Part shown: positions 12,807-24,865 of the stretch, in pieces
Position numbering within the stretch: the stretch's first letter is position 1
Layout: every line of letters begins with the position of its first letter
Source of the DNA: Styela clava
Lineage: Eukaryota > Chordata > Ascidiacea > Stolidobranchia > Styelidae
NCBI RefSeq assembly: GCF_964204865.1
Contig: NC_135251.1
Location: 18,786,001 to 18,850,000 of the forward strand
Direction of reading: 5' to 3'
Length of the DNA stretch: 64,000 bases
Notes under the pieces: model-generated
The model's input: the letters and a program-made list of their open reading frames with translations, nothing else
Databases searched by the model: none
What the model was told of the DNA's origin: nothing
Translations under genes and position numbers: made by a program

Positions 12807-13849
12807 TGTTATGCCAACATAGTTGAGTCAAACGTTTTGAATACTAATACATCACACATTTTTGCACATGCATCAAATTCCACTTGATTATTGAGCTATA
12901 GGTTTTTGACGAGCTTTTGTGTATGATTTCATTTTATAGAATTTGTATGCTGTTCTAAAGAATACTAGTTTCAGCTTTTTCATTCTCTTAAACCGCGTGT
13001 TGAAAGTGAGTTTTGTAATATTGCGTGTTGGTTTCCAACATCCTCAAATCGGTGATGCCAGTAAATCTTTGATACGAAAAGATCAGTAACATCTGCAATA
13101 AAAACAGCAGTACCCACTCAAATGACAGCTGGGGGATGGATATTCTTAGTATCTGCTCCATCGCGTGCCTCTTGCAGTATTACCAGTTTACATGAGTGTC
13201 AACCGGTATCTAAGCTCACCCAGAGACAAAAAGTTTCGGACTGCAGTTGGCGTGACGAAATGTTTTTAAATATATACTCAACAATAAGATTATTCGATTG
13301 CATACTACTGAAAGTTCCGCCCTATATGTCTTTTCCCATTGCACTATTCCTTTACTGATATTCGATAATATGACGCTCATCTGACATAGTTCTTAAAGTG
13401 TGTAGATGGGTATAATCTTTCCCACGATGTTCAGATGGGAATGCGCGAATATATATAAGAATTGCTAGTATTGGTTTGCAATGCGATGAAATCCCATCTT
13501 GACATTTCTGCCTCTCGCAATTGCTGCGTATACTTATCGGAGAAGTTCTGTGGCGTGGTTATCAAATGAAAAAACAACAACATGGAAGTATTTCTCCTAC
13601 TTCTCTACTATTATCAAACCTTGACATTTTGTGAAAACTTTTTTCCCATGCAACCTTTTTCAAAACATACCCAACAACCACAATTAATTTTGTTATTAAA
13701 CTTCCGAAACAAACACCTAAAATCATCAACAGATGCATATCACCAAGTAGATATTGCTGAATTGATCTTTATTTTAACATTTTTCATGTAATTCTTTTTG
13801 GTATCCTGTTATCTATCGTAAATACAGCACATTTGACAATGCTGTAGTG

Positions 13850-15442
13850 CAGTGGTTCTTAAACTGGGGGGCGCGCCCCCCTAGTGGGGCGCGAGATGCT
13901 CTCAGGGGGGGCGCGAGAGGTCACAAGATGGAATCGGAAATTTACATGTAACGGCTCCTGAAACGATCCCCGCGTTCGTCAAAAATACCGACTTTTTCGT
14001 GTTATAATAAATTTTTCTGTCTCGTAATAACTACAATAATTCAAGATGTCTCTCTATTTTAAGTCATTTGTGTTCAAGGTAACTCGCGGTTGCGGCGACT
14101 TACGACAAAATAAACTCATTACCTATCTAAAATACCACGCCAATCCGCGGACATAATAAAGTGTGATCAACTGCCCGATTATATTTAGTTTTTATATTTA
14201 TTGCACTCGTTGTCGTCATTAGAAAGATCTGGTATAATATTCCAGAAAGTATATTTAATTTAGTACAATTAAAATACATGTAAAGTATATATATTAGTAG
14301 ATGAAAAATACATATTCATCGAAACGAAACCCACGCTGTACGGCTTTTGAGTCAGTCCTCGAGATTACGCCAGTCGTTAAAAGAGCTGACTTTTTCAACG
14401 GATATGTAATGGTTTTTCTGTTGAATAAAATATTCAATCCATGATTGATATACTTATTTAAAATGGTTGCTTTATTTGTTTTGATTTTTATTCTTGCCAA
14501 TTTCACCAATATGAGCTGTCCCTGCAACTCTTACTCCGCTCTATCGCAATGCCGACACTCGATTAATTTCAAGATATCACAGTTACAGATATTCCAGAGT
14601 CTGCGATCCCAAGGAGTAAAAATTTATATCAAGTCTGTGGTTTTAGAAAACTACTGGTGTGCCGCACGCACAAGGAATTTATGAGATTTTCAATGTCCAA
14701 GAAAGTGTTTTTAATCTGTCGCGGTCCACCCCAAAACAAAACTCATGGCGTTTTCCGTTTTATTTTTAGTAAATTTTAAGTTACGGGTTCACTTTTTTAT
14801 TCTATCGTTAGCATCTCGTCGCTGATGATTATAATAAAAACTAACTCGTTTTCCTCAGAGGTGTTATGGTTCCATTCGAGAACAAAAAAAGTAATTATAA
14901 TCGTCTTCGCGGCTCAAGAATATGTCGAGGGAAATTTCGGATTTAGGAAGAATAAACACCGAAATCAAGATTTTTAGGGCTTAAATAACACGCCACGCTG
15001 ACGTAAACAATGGAGATTTGGACAAAATGCAATCGCAAACGCCTTAGCGACAACAATTGATTGAAATTTTACGTGTCTTATGTAAACGTTTAAGCAGAAA
15101 AAACATTAAAGCATAGGTTTATTGCTTGTTTAGTTTTACTTAATAATTAGATTGACTTTGCCAAGTATTGAAAACTGAGCGGAAAAACGAGAAAGTATGA
15201 TGACCAACCACTATTTGGCTTTATACATACGACAGTGAATGGCGAAGATGTACTCCGAAGCGTTTTATGCCTAAATAATCTGAGCAATGACGCTATGAGA
15301 CCAACACTCAGTTATAGCGCCATCCTAATATATAACAACTTGTCCATCACAAAAGCATTTTTTCAAAGCAAAAAGAGGGGGGGCGCGAAGTATGTAAAAT
15401 TTTTCAAAGGGGGGCGCGGCTCAAAAAGTTTAAGAACCACTG
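13850..15442. mobile_element. hAT-type element, 1593 bp, with perfect 8-bp TSD
   Basis: The ends cagtggttcttaaact and agtttaagaaccactg are perfect inverted repeats. They are flanked by identical ctgtagtg at 13842-13849 and 15443-15450. Subterminal ggggcgcg blocks occur at both ends. Part of the interior (gtcgcggtcca with acaaaactcatggcgtttt near 14720) resembles the hAT element at 53109-53892 near 53480. No transposase frame longer than about 80 codons remains, so it is non-autonomous. Confidence 0.9.
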
Positions 15443-16200
15443 CTGTAGTGTGACTATTTTGGCCTCACATTCTTATTTTTGTAGTTAGAGCTCTTGGGGC
15501 TCTGTCAAACAAAGGTACATACAAAACATTGGTTGTAAATTGCAAAACATGATCATGTTGTTGGAATAACTTGGCATTTTACCACCCGTATATCATTCAT
15601 TGTTGAGAATATTAATAAAATCATAAAATTTGAAATTTTTTGTTGTAGCTGAATTCCAGGGACAGCATGACAGCAGGCAAGAGAAGCACGGTCGCCTCTT
15701 TTAGTTTATGACAGGGTTTCTCAAAAGGGGACCCCGTCATCCTTGGAGGCCGCCGATCGGTTATCTGGGAGCACGAACAAACAGATGGAAATGCGAATAT
15801 ATAATAACAATGTATTTTTATAGAAGAGGAGAAGCAAAAGTTTTGAAAGTCTTTGGTAGTTTGAAAAGCATTGGCATGGAACATAAGAATGAACTACGTT
15901 CTTCCTCAGGGATATACTATGAAATGTAGCAATTTTCTCATTCTTGTTCTCGTGATATCATTATCTTTCACTGCGTCGTCGTGATCATCCCGCTGCAAAA
16001 CAATTCTCGCTAACAAATAATTGACTGTTCTCCACCGGGCGTATATCCACTTGAACCACTGGCGACTGCATTAGCCGGCTTGTATTGTTAATTGCAACAA
16101 AAACGGGTATTTTGAAATAGTACTCTTTATTTTACGCGTATGTTTTGACAGTATTTCCATATACTGTATATGGGTCGCGACCCAAAGCTGGGCTCAACGA

Positions 16201-16535
16201 ATACCTAAAAGTTATAGATTTTATTTCCTATTAAATTTGGTGCTTGCGTAGTTTGTGCACCAAGATTGCGCACAACCTGAACATAGTATTGTATCAGGTT
16301 ATGGTTCAGGTTGTGCGTCATTATGATGCACATGTTTGACGGAAAACACCAATACAAATATCTCAATAAATACCTAAAAGGTATTGATTTTATTTCCTAG
16401 TAAATTTGGTGCTTGCGTAGTTTGTGCACCAAGATTGCGCACAACCTGAACATAGTATTGTAACAGGTTAAGGTTCAGGTTGTACGTCATTATGATGCAC
16501 AGGTTTGACGGAAAACACTAATACAAATATCGAGC
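16201..16535. repeat. 169-bp tandem duplication containing the palindromic motif
   Basis: Two direct copies start at 16201 and 16370 (atacctaaaag, then gattttatttcct). Each carries the arm pair gcgcacaacctgaac / gttcaggttgt, so each is a foldback unit (family copies 2 and 3) with extra flanking sequence. The copies differ by few substitutions. Confidence 0.85.
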
Positions 16536-17307
16536 CGTAAAAAAAATTGCTCAAGGCTGCAAACTCCACACCCATGTAGAAATGATGGGCAATGACCCCA
16601 GGATGAATAATCACAAATAAAAAAAAACTTTATGTCTGAAATAAAACTTGGGCCAAAAAGGTCCCCTTATCTGCCGGACTAATAGGGGTAACTAATAGTT
16701 CCCAGAAAATCAATAACCATAGGCTTACAACAACACATCATGAAAAGTATGCAATTCAAGAGCCTTGCTATAACACAAATGTATTTCTGTAATGTTTTCA
16801 TCAGACAAGCAGTTTACCACGCTCATTAAAATTTTAACATACGACTATAACTTGACCATGTTTATTGTCATAAAAATATCGAAGAATATCTAAAAATCAC
16901 TCTATATATAAAACTGCACACATTTACAACGAAAGATAACCAGAAAATCACAAAAAATGCAAATTTCTGCCCTGGTGATCACATTTTCCATAAGAGCTAA
17001 TGTTAAAATTGTTTTGTTTATGTCACTTTTATTTTTTAAAGAACGATATCACGTCGTCACGCTTTGGTTATCATATATTTTTGTCATTGTGTACTTTTTG
17101 AAAGCTCTGATCTTCTCACGCAGAGAAGAGAATCTACTATTGCCTACCGTTTGATTAAAAGATATCACATCACAAAGTATAAATAAAGTATGTGTACTTC
17201 GAAAACAAAACTACAATAATGAAAATATAATACAATATGATATAACGATTTCAACAATTTTCTTTCACAAAAGGTGACAATGGATATTGAATCCGTTGCT
17301 ACGTATT
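16536..17307. other. intergenic DNA with no supported gene
   Basis: An open frame at 16957-17154 is AT-rich and hydrophobic by composition. It has no splice context or recognisable family, and I treat it as chance. Confidence 0.4.
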
Positions 17308-17312
17308 ATTAG

Positions 17313-18145
17313 TGTAGACGCCAAATTTGGAGTGCCTTTAGCGCCCACACCAGGTGTATTTCTTAGATGGTCGATCTGTTTTAGTAAACTGATTTTGTCA
17401 CTCCAATGCAAAAAGACGCGTACAACAGTACAAGTTGATGTCGTTTATTGTCAGGAAAGTACAGGTGTATGAAGATACGTCGGTACGATGTTATAGGTAT
17501 GATAATACAACAGTACGTGATTACGACAATACGTGGATACGAGAGTACGTCAGTACGAGAGTACATCAATACGTGTACGGGAAGTACGGCAGTACGGTTT
17601 TCTAAATAAAACAAACAATAATTACAACAAATAATGTGCCGGCAAGAAATAACTCGACAATTGAAATCATTAACTAAACAAAATTGTACACATTAGAACT
17701 GAACTTAACATACGCAGGTTTACGCCAGTATAATAACAGTTGCGGCTGATTACAAAAGTGGTCATTATAGAACACGGTACAACCGAAATATTCCTTAAAT
17801 ATAAAAACAATAAACTGAAATACGTACTTGACAGTGTAGCTTTCAGCTTACGAAACAATCGACAGTTGATTGGGACAGTTATTGAAATTAAGTTAATGTT
17901 ATTAAATCTAAATATATGAAAATACAATTAAAACCTTGGAACTACAAATCTCCAGACAACGAAAACCTTGCACCACAAATCCCACAGTCGTGAGAAGGTC
18001 GAATCAAGGTACTGAAGCAGCGCGCGCAGCAAACGCGCACGGGGTATTATGATGTCACAATCACTAAAATCTGTGAACGTATGTACCACCAGCGCCTCCA
18101 GTGGTAAACAACAAAAAATATAATGAAGCGAAAGAGGCAGTTTCA
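17313..18145 (-). repeat. 3' LTR of the BEL/Pao element, 833 bp
   Basis: On the plus strand it begins tgtagacgcc and ends gaggcagtttca. Compared with the other LTR it has 8 extra bases (one more gcagtacg-like unit near 17587) and lacks 4 bases near 17661. It contains a run of short gtacg-centred units at about 17480-17600. Confidence 0.95.
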
Positions 18146-18156
18146 TCCCGGCCCTT
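18146..18156 (-). other. polypurine tract next to the 3' LTR
   Basis: On the minus strand aagggccggga lies directly against the LTR start. It is mostly purine with a CC interruption and is the likely primer site for plus-strand DNA. Confidence 0.6.
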
Positions 18157-18292
18157 AGAAATTGAGAATTTGCCATCCACAAATTTGAAATTTCTACACA
18201 CTCAAAAACAAAATCACAAAATTTAAAAACGAAATTGATCTCACATACACACAATTCAACTAGAGTCAAACGAAATAGGTTTTGCACACAAC

Positions 18293-21200
18293 TCAATCAG
18301 AGTCACTTGCACACAGAAGAATTAATTTCGTAATGGGTCTATCTAAGATTGAATGGTTGGTTTGCACCGTAGCAGAACGTACACGGCCTTTGTTGTCGGG
18401 AAACGTTCCAATGATTCTACCCAACAGCCATGCATTTCTTGGCAAATTTTCATCCATCACAAGTACAACATCATTCTTAGCTAAATTCCTTTGAACTTTG
18501 TTCCATTTTTGTCTTGTTTGAAGCAGAGGAAGGTATTCTCGTCTCCATCTTTTCCAAAACACATCAGCTAAGTATTGTACTTGTTTCCATCTCTTACGAA
18601 CATACAAGTCTTTAGCATCAAATACTCCTGGAGGAAGTATCGGTTCTTCTTTCAACAACAACAAATTGTTCGGGCTCAAAGGTGTCAAATCTTTTGGATC
18701 ATTGGATACAGTTGTTATTGGCCTTCCATTCACTATGGATTCACATTCACACATAAGTGTAATTAAGCTTTCATCAGTTAATTTTTGTTCTCTGCAAATA
18801 GCGTTGAAAATTTTTCTAATTGTTCTGATTTGTCTCTCAAAAACTCCACCATGGTGAGAAGCCGCTGGAGTTTGAAACAGCCACTTGATGTTCTTTTGCA
18901 GCAAAAACCTATGTATTTGATTCTGATTCCAAGTCTTGATAGAATTTCTCAATTCTTGTTCTCCAGAGACAAAATTTGTTCCATTATCTGATCTTATTTC
19001 AACTACTTGTCCTCTTCTTGAAATGAATCTTCTAAGAGACATTATAAAGGCACTTGTATCTAGGCTATGTGCAATTTCAACATGCACTGCACGAGTCACT
19101 AGGCAAGTGAAAATAACACCATATCTTTTTACTTCGCTTCGTCCTTGACGAACAAGAAATGGACCGAAACAGTCAAGAGCGACAAAAGAGAAAGGTGGCT
19201 TGTCTGGTATTAATCGGTCTTCTGGGAGGTCGGCCATCAATTGAGATTCAGGTGCCCGCTGTCTCTTGCGACAAGATATACAGTTGTTGAGAATCTTTCG
19301 TGTCATTGCATTTGCTTTTATAATCCAGAACTTTTGATGTAATTCAGCAATTACATATTCTCTTCCACTATGGCATGTAACTTGATGAATATGTTCAATA
19401 ATCAAATTAGCAATAGAACTCTTGTTTGGAATTATTATAGGATGTTTTGCGTCATATTGAAGACTCGATGCTCCAATTCTTCCACCAACACGGAGAAGAC
19501 CTTCTTTCATAATAGGCTGTAATTTACACAATGGACTTGATTTAGGCAATTGTTCACCTTTGGCCAATACATTAATTTCCTTTGAATAATATTTGAATTG
19601 TTCATTTTTGATTATTTTGAATTCTGCCAAGTGCACCTCCTCAACAGATAAAAATCTAATATTTCCACTCCCCAAATTGCAAGAAACATCCTCTCTGACT
19701 TTGGAAAGCAGTGCACGCTTGTAACGTAAAACCCATGCTACAATCTTCTTCATTTTGAACCAATTTGAATATTTAGTAGTAACTTGGTCTAATACAGTAG
19801 GTATATCTGTATTTAGAGCAAAACACATCTGTGAATGTGTACTCTGCTTTTTAAATTCCAAATCTTTATTATCTATTGAATGCAGAAAATCTGGTTGTTT
19901 AGGCCATTCTTCCTGGTTCTTCCATAAAAAATCTGGTCCAAATTTCCATTGTGGGTAGTTCAAAAATTCATCAGCAGACATGCCCCTAGAAGCAACATCT
20001 GCAGGGTTTAATTTGGAAGGCACATAGTACCATTGATTCACATCAGAAACTTCTTTGATAACATTCACCCTGTTTGCAACAAAAGTTTTTAGAACTTTAT
20101 CAGTATTTGCCAAATATCGTAATACGGTGGTGCTATCCGTCCAAAATATAGATGCATCAATTGGGAGCTTGAGTTCTTTACGGAAGAATTTTTCATTTCG
20201 AGCAGATATTGTTGCTGCACATAACTCTAACCTGGGAATCGTTGAGCCTTTGAGAGGTACTAATCGACTTTTACCACACAGTATTGAGCAATGAATTTGT
20301 CCAGACGAATTTTTTAAACGTATATATGAAACAGCACCATAAGACTTTTCGGATGCATCAGAAAAGTGATGAATTTGTATTTCTGTGGTTTTTCCAAAAT
20401 CAGGCGGTAAAAAACATCTTGGAATATTAAAATCTTCTAACTTGGATAATTCTGATATCCACTTTAGCCATTCCTGTTCACACTCTGGAGGAATTGAATC
20501 GTCCCATCCCAGCTTCTTCCTGCACAATCCTTGCATAAGGACCTTCATAGGTTGAATGACCGGCTGGCCAATGCCAAGAGGGTCAAATATTGAGTTCACA
20601 ACACCCAGCATACCCCGTCTGGTAGCTGGTCGTTCAGTGTATTTAGTACTGAAACTTATTGTATCTTCATTTGCGTTCCATATCATGCCAAGAGCTCGCT
20701 CAACAGGCAATTCATCTATAGAGATATCCAAACGCTTTGCTTCCTTCGATCGGTGAGCTTCTGGAATTGAGGCCAATACTTCACGGTCATTGCTCACCCA
20801 TTTCGTCACTTCAAAACCACCTTTAGCAGCAATTTCAGTAACACTCTTTATATGTTGGAGGGCACTAGCAGCATCCGGCTTAGAATCACAAAAGTCATCA
20901 ACATAAAATGAATCATTAATTGCATCAATCACACTTTGTTCAAAATCATTTTTGTTATCTATTGCAGTTTGTCTCAAAGCGAAGTTGCAACAACTTGGAG
21001 AGCACACAGTTCCAAAGAGAAAAACCGACATTCTATAAATTTTCATGGGTAAAGTGATGTCACCATTTTCCCACCAGAAGAAACGGAGGAAATTTCTATC
21101 ACATTCTTTCACCTTTACCTGATGAAACATGGACCGTATATCCCCTTGAACAGCTACAATATTTTTGCGAAAGCGTGACAAGACTCCAACTAAATTATTT

Positions 21201-24200
21201 GTTAAATCCGGCCCCTGTAACAGGATGTCATTAAATGAAATTCCTTCTGATTTTGCTGAGCAATCAAATACAACCCTTAACGTTTTCTTCTCTGGATGAC
21301 GAACTCCGTGATGGCTGAGGTACCAAGTCCTTCCTTCTTCTTCATTGGCATCCAGAACTTCTTCAGCATAACCCATTGTGATCATATTTGCAACAAAATC
21401 CTTGTATTCTGCATAAAATTCCGGTTCCTTGTGAAGACGACGCTTTAATGATTCTGCTCGCTGCAAAACTTGATATTTATTTGAGTGCAACTTAACATCA
21501 GGATTCTTCAATGGTAAACCTATTTCGTAATGTCCATCAGTTCTGAGCTTAATTGACTTACTAACTTTGTCAAGAAAAACTTGTTGAATTGGTGAAACTT
21601 CATCTTTTTCATTAATTGCAGAATCAACAACATCTGCACACATTTGGCACAAAGGATTTAGTTGAGATTTGGTGAAATATGTAGAATTTTTGGTTTTTCC
21701 ATTTTTCGCAGGGCAGTTAACCATCCATCCAGCAATTGTCTTCGATGCAAAATAATTGTTTGGGCCATAAATCACTTCCAATGGTTTATGCAAACCAAGA
21801 TTATCTTTGCCAATCAAGAGCTCCACATCACATTCTACTTTGGGTATCACAATACCATTAAATTCTTTAAATTGATCAAGATCACTTTGTGTAGGGATAT
21901 CTGTTTGATCAACACCAATTTGATCGTTTGAAAACAAGGGATTTAACCTTACATATGTTGACTCCTCGAAATCTGCTAATTCGAGGTTCTTTATAACAGT
22001 GCATTGCTTGTGTTCCACAGTATTATTTATCGTACGAATGTTCAGATTTGTAACTGGTCCATTGACGTTTAATTTATTCATCAGCGAATTGCTTATAAAA
22101 GAGCAAGTCGATCCATTGTCAAAGAATGCATTGGTTATAACAGCATTTCTTCTACCAGCTATGCGTACCTTAACAGATACAACATTGAGCAAAACCTTTT
22201 GTTCGTCAGAGGCATTTAGGAATGCATTAAATTTGGTTTCAGACATCTGTGTCCTATAATCATTATGTGTTTGTGTAGTACTTTCATGACTACTTGATGT
22301 AGGGACTTTTATTGGTTCCTTATCCGGAGGATGAAGAAGTGTTGTGTGTTTTCTTCTGCAGTTTGCATTTTTGCAAGGGTTGTTTCGTTTACATTCCCTG
22401 ACCCAATGCCCAGATAATAAACATGAAAAACACAACTTTTGCTTTTTTACAAACTCCAATCTCTTATCATACGTCATGCCTCGAAATTCATCGCATTGAT
22501 TTAAGTAATGATCTCCATCACATTTTACACATCTGCGTACAGGTCTATTATTATGAACTGTAGTTGCAAATGAGGATTTGTATGGCCTCGAGCCTCTTGT
22601 GGAAATAATTTGTTTTGATGTATTAAATTCGATAGAGGGAACATTGCATACTTCTCTAGTTTTCTTACGGACGTAATCAGCAAGATCCTCTATTGTTAGG
22701 TCCTTTTTCTTTATTTGTAGTACATTGTCCATCTTTGATAACCACCCAGATCTCCATTCAGGCGGCATTCTTAAAGCTATTTTTTCTATGGTCATAAGGG
22801 CAACATTTTTGTATTCAACCCCTATCAACGTATTTTTGCATGACATGATTTCTGCTGAATACACAGTTAATGATTCTTTGTTACTCAAATTCAGTCGAGG
22901 ACCATTTGCTATGGAATTAATGCAGGATTCGCCAATTTGAAATTTCTGACCATAAGTTTCTTCAAGTAATCGGATAGCTTCATCATAGCTATCTGTTCTG
23001 TGCTGGCATCCCTTAACCAAAGCACGAGCAGGGCCTTTTGTATATTGAAGAAGATAAACTAGTTTGTGCTTTGGATTTTGTAATCTGCTACCAATTACGG
23101 TTTCAAAAATATCAATGAAATCCCTATATTCACCTGCATTACCACAAAATACAGGGGGTTCAGATGGTGGCAAACCTAAAGTTTGAGGCACATATATAAC
23201 TTGAGGGTTAGCTGCTTGTTGATTCGAAATATTGTCATTCTGTGCATTTGCATTACTTGGTTGACTGCCCACAATAGGCTTTCGAATTGAGCCAATATTC
23301 ACTGAGTGCATTGCCTCTGCATTTTCAATTCTGCCAGGATTATCTATTAGTGTTGGTAATGTAGGGTTCATATTAACAGCCGAACTAGTCGTATGCAATG
23401 GAATAGTATTGAATGAAGTTGGAAATTTCGTTAATATTTCACTGTGGTTCGTTCCAGCCCCAGTGTAAATTGCATTGCTCTGCAATTGTCTGTTATCACC
23501 CACACATGACATTGGAATTTCACAACACCTTAAACTTGGCTTAGATACACATGATGCAGGTACACAGGAAGTCAAACCAGAATTCACCACACTACAAGAG
23601 CTCACAAACAAATTTTCAGATGTTAACGGTATTTGGGCCATGTCACACACAGATTCAACAACAGTCACACATGCACTCGGGACCATTTGTGGACGGCAAA
23701 CCCCAAAATCAGAGGAGGAATAAGAAACTGACTCACCATGCTCTGCGGTGTTCACACGTTCACTTGGTCGACCCTCACAATGCACATCACAACTTCTAGA
23801 GACAGGTAATTGATTAGGTGTTGAAAATGGTGTACTTAAAGCTGGTATTATTGGACTGGTCACATTTAATATTTTTGTTTGTTTCATAGAGGAATTTGAT
23901 GGCTGCTGACTGATTTCGACACTAGCAGCAACAGGGGGCGTATTTATAAGAACGCCTCTTTCTGCTAAAGTTTCATTTAAATTAGTGTCCAGTTCCAATT
24001 GTTCACGTTGATTTTTGTCTTCAATTTCTTGTAGGTTCATCTGCTTCCTCTTGTTGAACTGCTCCATCTCGATGTTTCTTCGTTGTAGCATTTGTTGGCG
24101 ACGATGTTGAAAAGCTTCCAGTTCGGCCTTTCCCTTACGCTCTTCAGCTTGCTGTTTTTGTAGAATCTGTTGCCACTCATTGTCTAAATTTAGGTTTTCA

Positions 24201-24850
24201 ACTTGATTGTTATTTTCCCAAATTTGTTTCTCACTTTCTAGGCGATTTTGCAATTGTTGTTTCTCCAATTCTGTGCGCCTTTGTTGATTCAGCTTTCTTG
24301 TTTCGAATATATTCTCAATTTGTGAATCACTCAAATTGGACATTCTTGTTGAGCATGAAGATCGCGACCGAATTGTACCACTGCGTGATGTTATCAAACT
24401 TCGCATTACTGATCTATGTTGCTGACTATTTATTTTTGAAGCCTTGCTTTTATTTGTCTTTATCTTCGACCTTGTTGTCATAGCATGCGCATTTGTTGAT
24501 CCTTCTTCAGCAAGGCCAGATGCTACAGATGCTCCTTGGTTGTTCTTTTCTGAACTTGGTTGGAAATCTGACTCTACATCAGGACCTCTTAGGAACAGAT
24601 CTTTGATTGACGCACTATGACAATCTTTAGAAGTTGATTGACTTTCATTAGGCAAAACAGGAATTATACCTTGTGTTGGAATAGTCAGCAAAGCAATTAC
24701 ATTATTTTCAGTTGCTTCAGAAAATCCAGTAACCGACATATTTTCTAACATATCATTGTCTCTGTTCACTAGTTCATCAGCGGCAGCTGGTTCATTGATG
24801 TTGTCATTTGATTCGGCCATATTTTCAAAAACTTTGTTGCAGTATTGCAA
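18293..24850 (-). CDS. BEL/Pao gag-pol polyprotein, 2185 codons
   Basis: One uninterrupted frame. The first ATG (24850) is only 15 bp from the LTR; ATG at 24820, eleventh codon, is the more natural start (MAESNDN). Order: Gln/Glu-rich coiled coil at about 140-290; a Gag-like DUF1759 region at about 555-720; zinc knuckles from about 774, including a classic C-X2-C-X4-H-X4-C; an aspartic protease with DNGS at about 911; reverse transcriptase with YVDD at about 1316; an RNase H region (HHFSDAS, about 1498; WTDSTTV later); integrase zinc-binding region at about 1815-1865; integrase core D-D-E (DCFGPF, RSDNGTNF, GVFERQ) at about 1890-2000; DUF5641-like tail to the end. All catalytic motifs are present, so the protein could be active. 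It serves replication and integration of the element. Confidence 0.97.
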   Translation of the reverse strand: MQYCNKVFENMAESNDNINEPAAADELVNRDNDMLENMSVTGFSEATENNVIALLTIPTQGIIPVLPNESQSTSKDCHSASIKDLFLRGPDVESDFQPSSEKNNQGASVASGLAEEGSTNAHAMTTRSKIKTNKSKASKINSQQHRSVMRSLITSRSGTIRSRSSCSTRMSNLSDSQIENIFETRKLNQQRRTELEKQQLQNRLESEKQIWENNNQVENLNLDNEWQQILQKQQAEERKGKAELEAFQHRRQQMLQRRNIEMEQFNKRKQMNLQEIEDKNQREQLELDTNLNETLAERGVLINTPPVAASVEISQQPSNSSMKQTKILNVTSPIIPALSTPFSTPNQLPVSRSCDVHCEGRPSERVNTAEHGESVSYSSSDFGVCRPQMVPSACVTVVESVCDMAQIPLTSENLFVSSCSVVNSGLTSCVPASCVSKPSLRCCEIPMSCVGDNRQLQSNAIYTGAGTNHSEILTKFPTSFNTIPLHTTSSAVNMNPTLPTLIDNPGRIENAEAMHSVNIGSIRKPIVGSQPSNANAQNDNISNQQAANPQVIYVPQTLGLPPSEPPVFCGNAGEYRDFIDIFETVIGSRLQNPKHKLVYLLQYTKGPARALVKGCQHRTDSYDEAIRLLEETYGQKFQIGESCINSIANGPRLNLSNKESLTVYSAEIMSCKNTLIGVEYKNVALMTIEKIALRMPPEWRSGWLSKMDNVLQIKKKDLTIEDLADYVRKKTREVCNVPSIEFNTSKQIISTRGSRPYKSSFATTVHNNRPVRRCVKCDGDHYLNQCDEFRGMTYDKRLEFVKKQKLCFSCLLSGHWVRECKRNNPCKNANCRRKHTTLLHPPDKEPIKVPTSSSHESTTQTHNDYRTQMSETKFNAFLNASDEQKVLLNVVSVKVRIAGRRNAVITNAFFDNGSTCSFISNSLMNKLNVNGPVTNLNIRTINNTVEHKQCTVIKNLELADFEESTYVRLNPLFSNDQIGVDQTDIPTQSDLDQFKEFNGIVIPKVECDVELLIGKDNLGLHKPLEVIYGPNNYFASKTIAGWMVNCPAKNGKTKNSTYFTKSQLNPLCQMCADVVDSAINEKDEVSPIQQVFLDKVSKSIKLRTDGHYEIGLPLKNPDVKLHSNKYQVLQRAESLKRRLHKEPEFYAEYKDFVANMITMGYAEEVLDANEEEGRTWYLSHHGVRHPEKKTLRVVFDCSAKSEGISFNDILLQGPDLTNNLVGVLSRFRKNIVAVQGDIRSMFHQVKVKECDRNFLRFFWWENGDITLPMKIYRMSVFLFGTVCSPSCCNFALRQTAIDNKNDFEQSVIDAINDSFYVDDFCDSKPDAASALQHIKSVTEIAAKGGFEVTKWVSNDREVLASIPEAHRSKEAKRLDISIDELPVERALGMIWNANEDTISFSTKYTERPATRRGMLGVVNSIFDPLGIGQPVIQPMKVLMQGLCRKKLGWDDSIPPECEQEWLKWISELSKLEDFNIPRCFLPPDFGKTTEIQIHHFSDASEKSYGAVSYIRLKNSSGQIHCSILCGKSRLVPLKGSTIPRLELCAATISARNEKFFRKELKLPIDASIFWTDSTTVLRYLANTDKVLKTFVANRVNVIKEVSDVNQWYYVPSKLNPADVASRGMSADEFLNYPQWKFGPDFLWKNQEEWPKQPDFLHSIDNKDLEFKKQSTHSQMCFALNTDIPTVLDQVTTKYSNWFKMKKIVAWVLRYKRALLSKVREDVSCNLGSGNIRFLSVEEVHLAEFKIIKNEQFKYYSKEINVLAKGEQLPKSSPLCKLQPIMKEGLLRVGGRIGASSLQYDAKHPIIIPNKSSIANLIIEHIHQVTCHSGREYVIAELHQKFWIIKANAMTRKILNNCISCRKRQRAPESQLMADLPEDRLIPDKPPFSFVALDCFGPFLVRQGRSEVKRYGVIFTCLVTRAVHVEIAHSLDTSAFIMSLRRFISRRGQVVEIRSDNGTNFVSGEQELRNSIKTWNQNQIHRFLLQKNIKWLFQTPAASHHGGVFERQIRTIRKIFNAICREQKLTDESLITLMCECESIVNGRPITTVSNDPKDLTPLSPNNLLLLKEEPILPPGVFDAKDLYVRKRWKQVQYLADVFWKRWRREYLPLLQTRQKWNKVQRNLAKNDVVLVMDENLPRNAWLLGRIIGTFPDNKGRVRSATVQTNHSILDRPITKLILLCASDSD

Positions 24851-24865
24851 ATGTCAAAAAACTAA

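Noticed and set aside
17928-18296. 122-codon minus-strand frame at the 3' end of the retroelement, a possible env
   Set aside because: It lies mostly inside the LTR and has no signal peptide or envelope-like pattern. Part of it is repeated in the other LTR.
18282-24483. Many plus-strand frames inside the BEL/Pao element
   Set aside because: They are shadows of the long minus-strand gag-pol frame.
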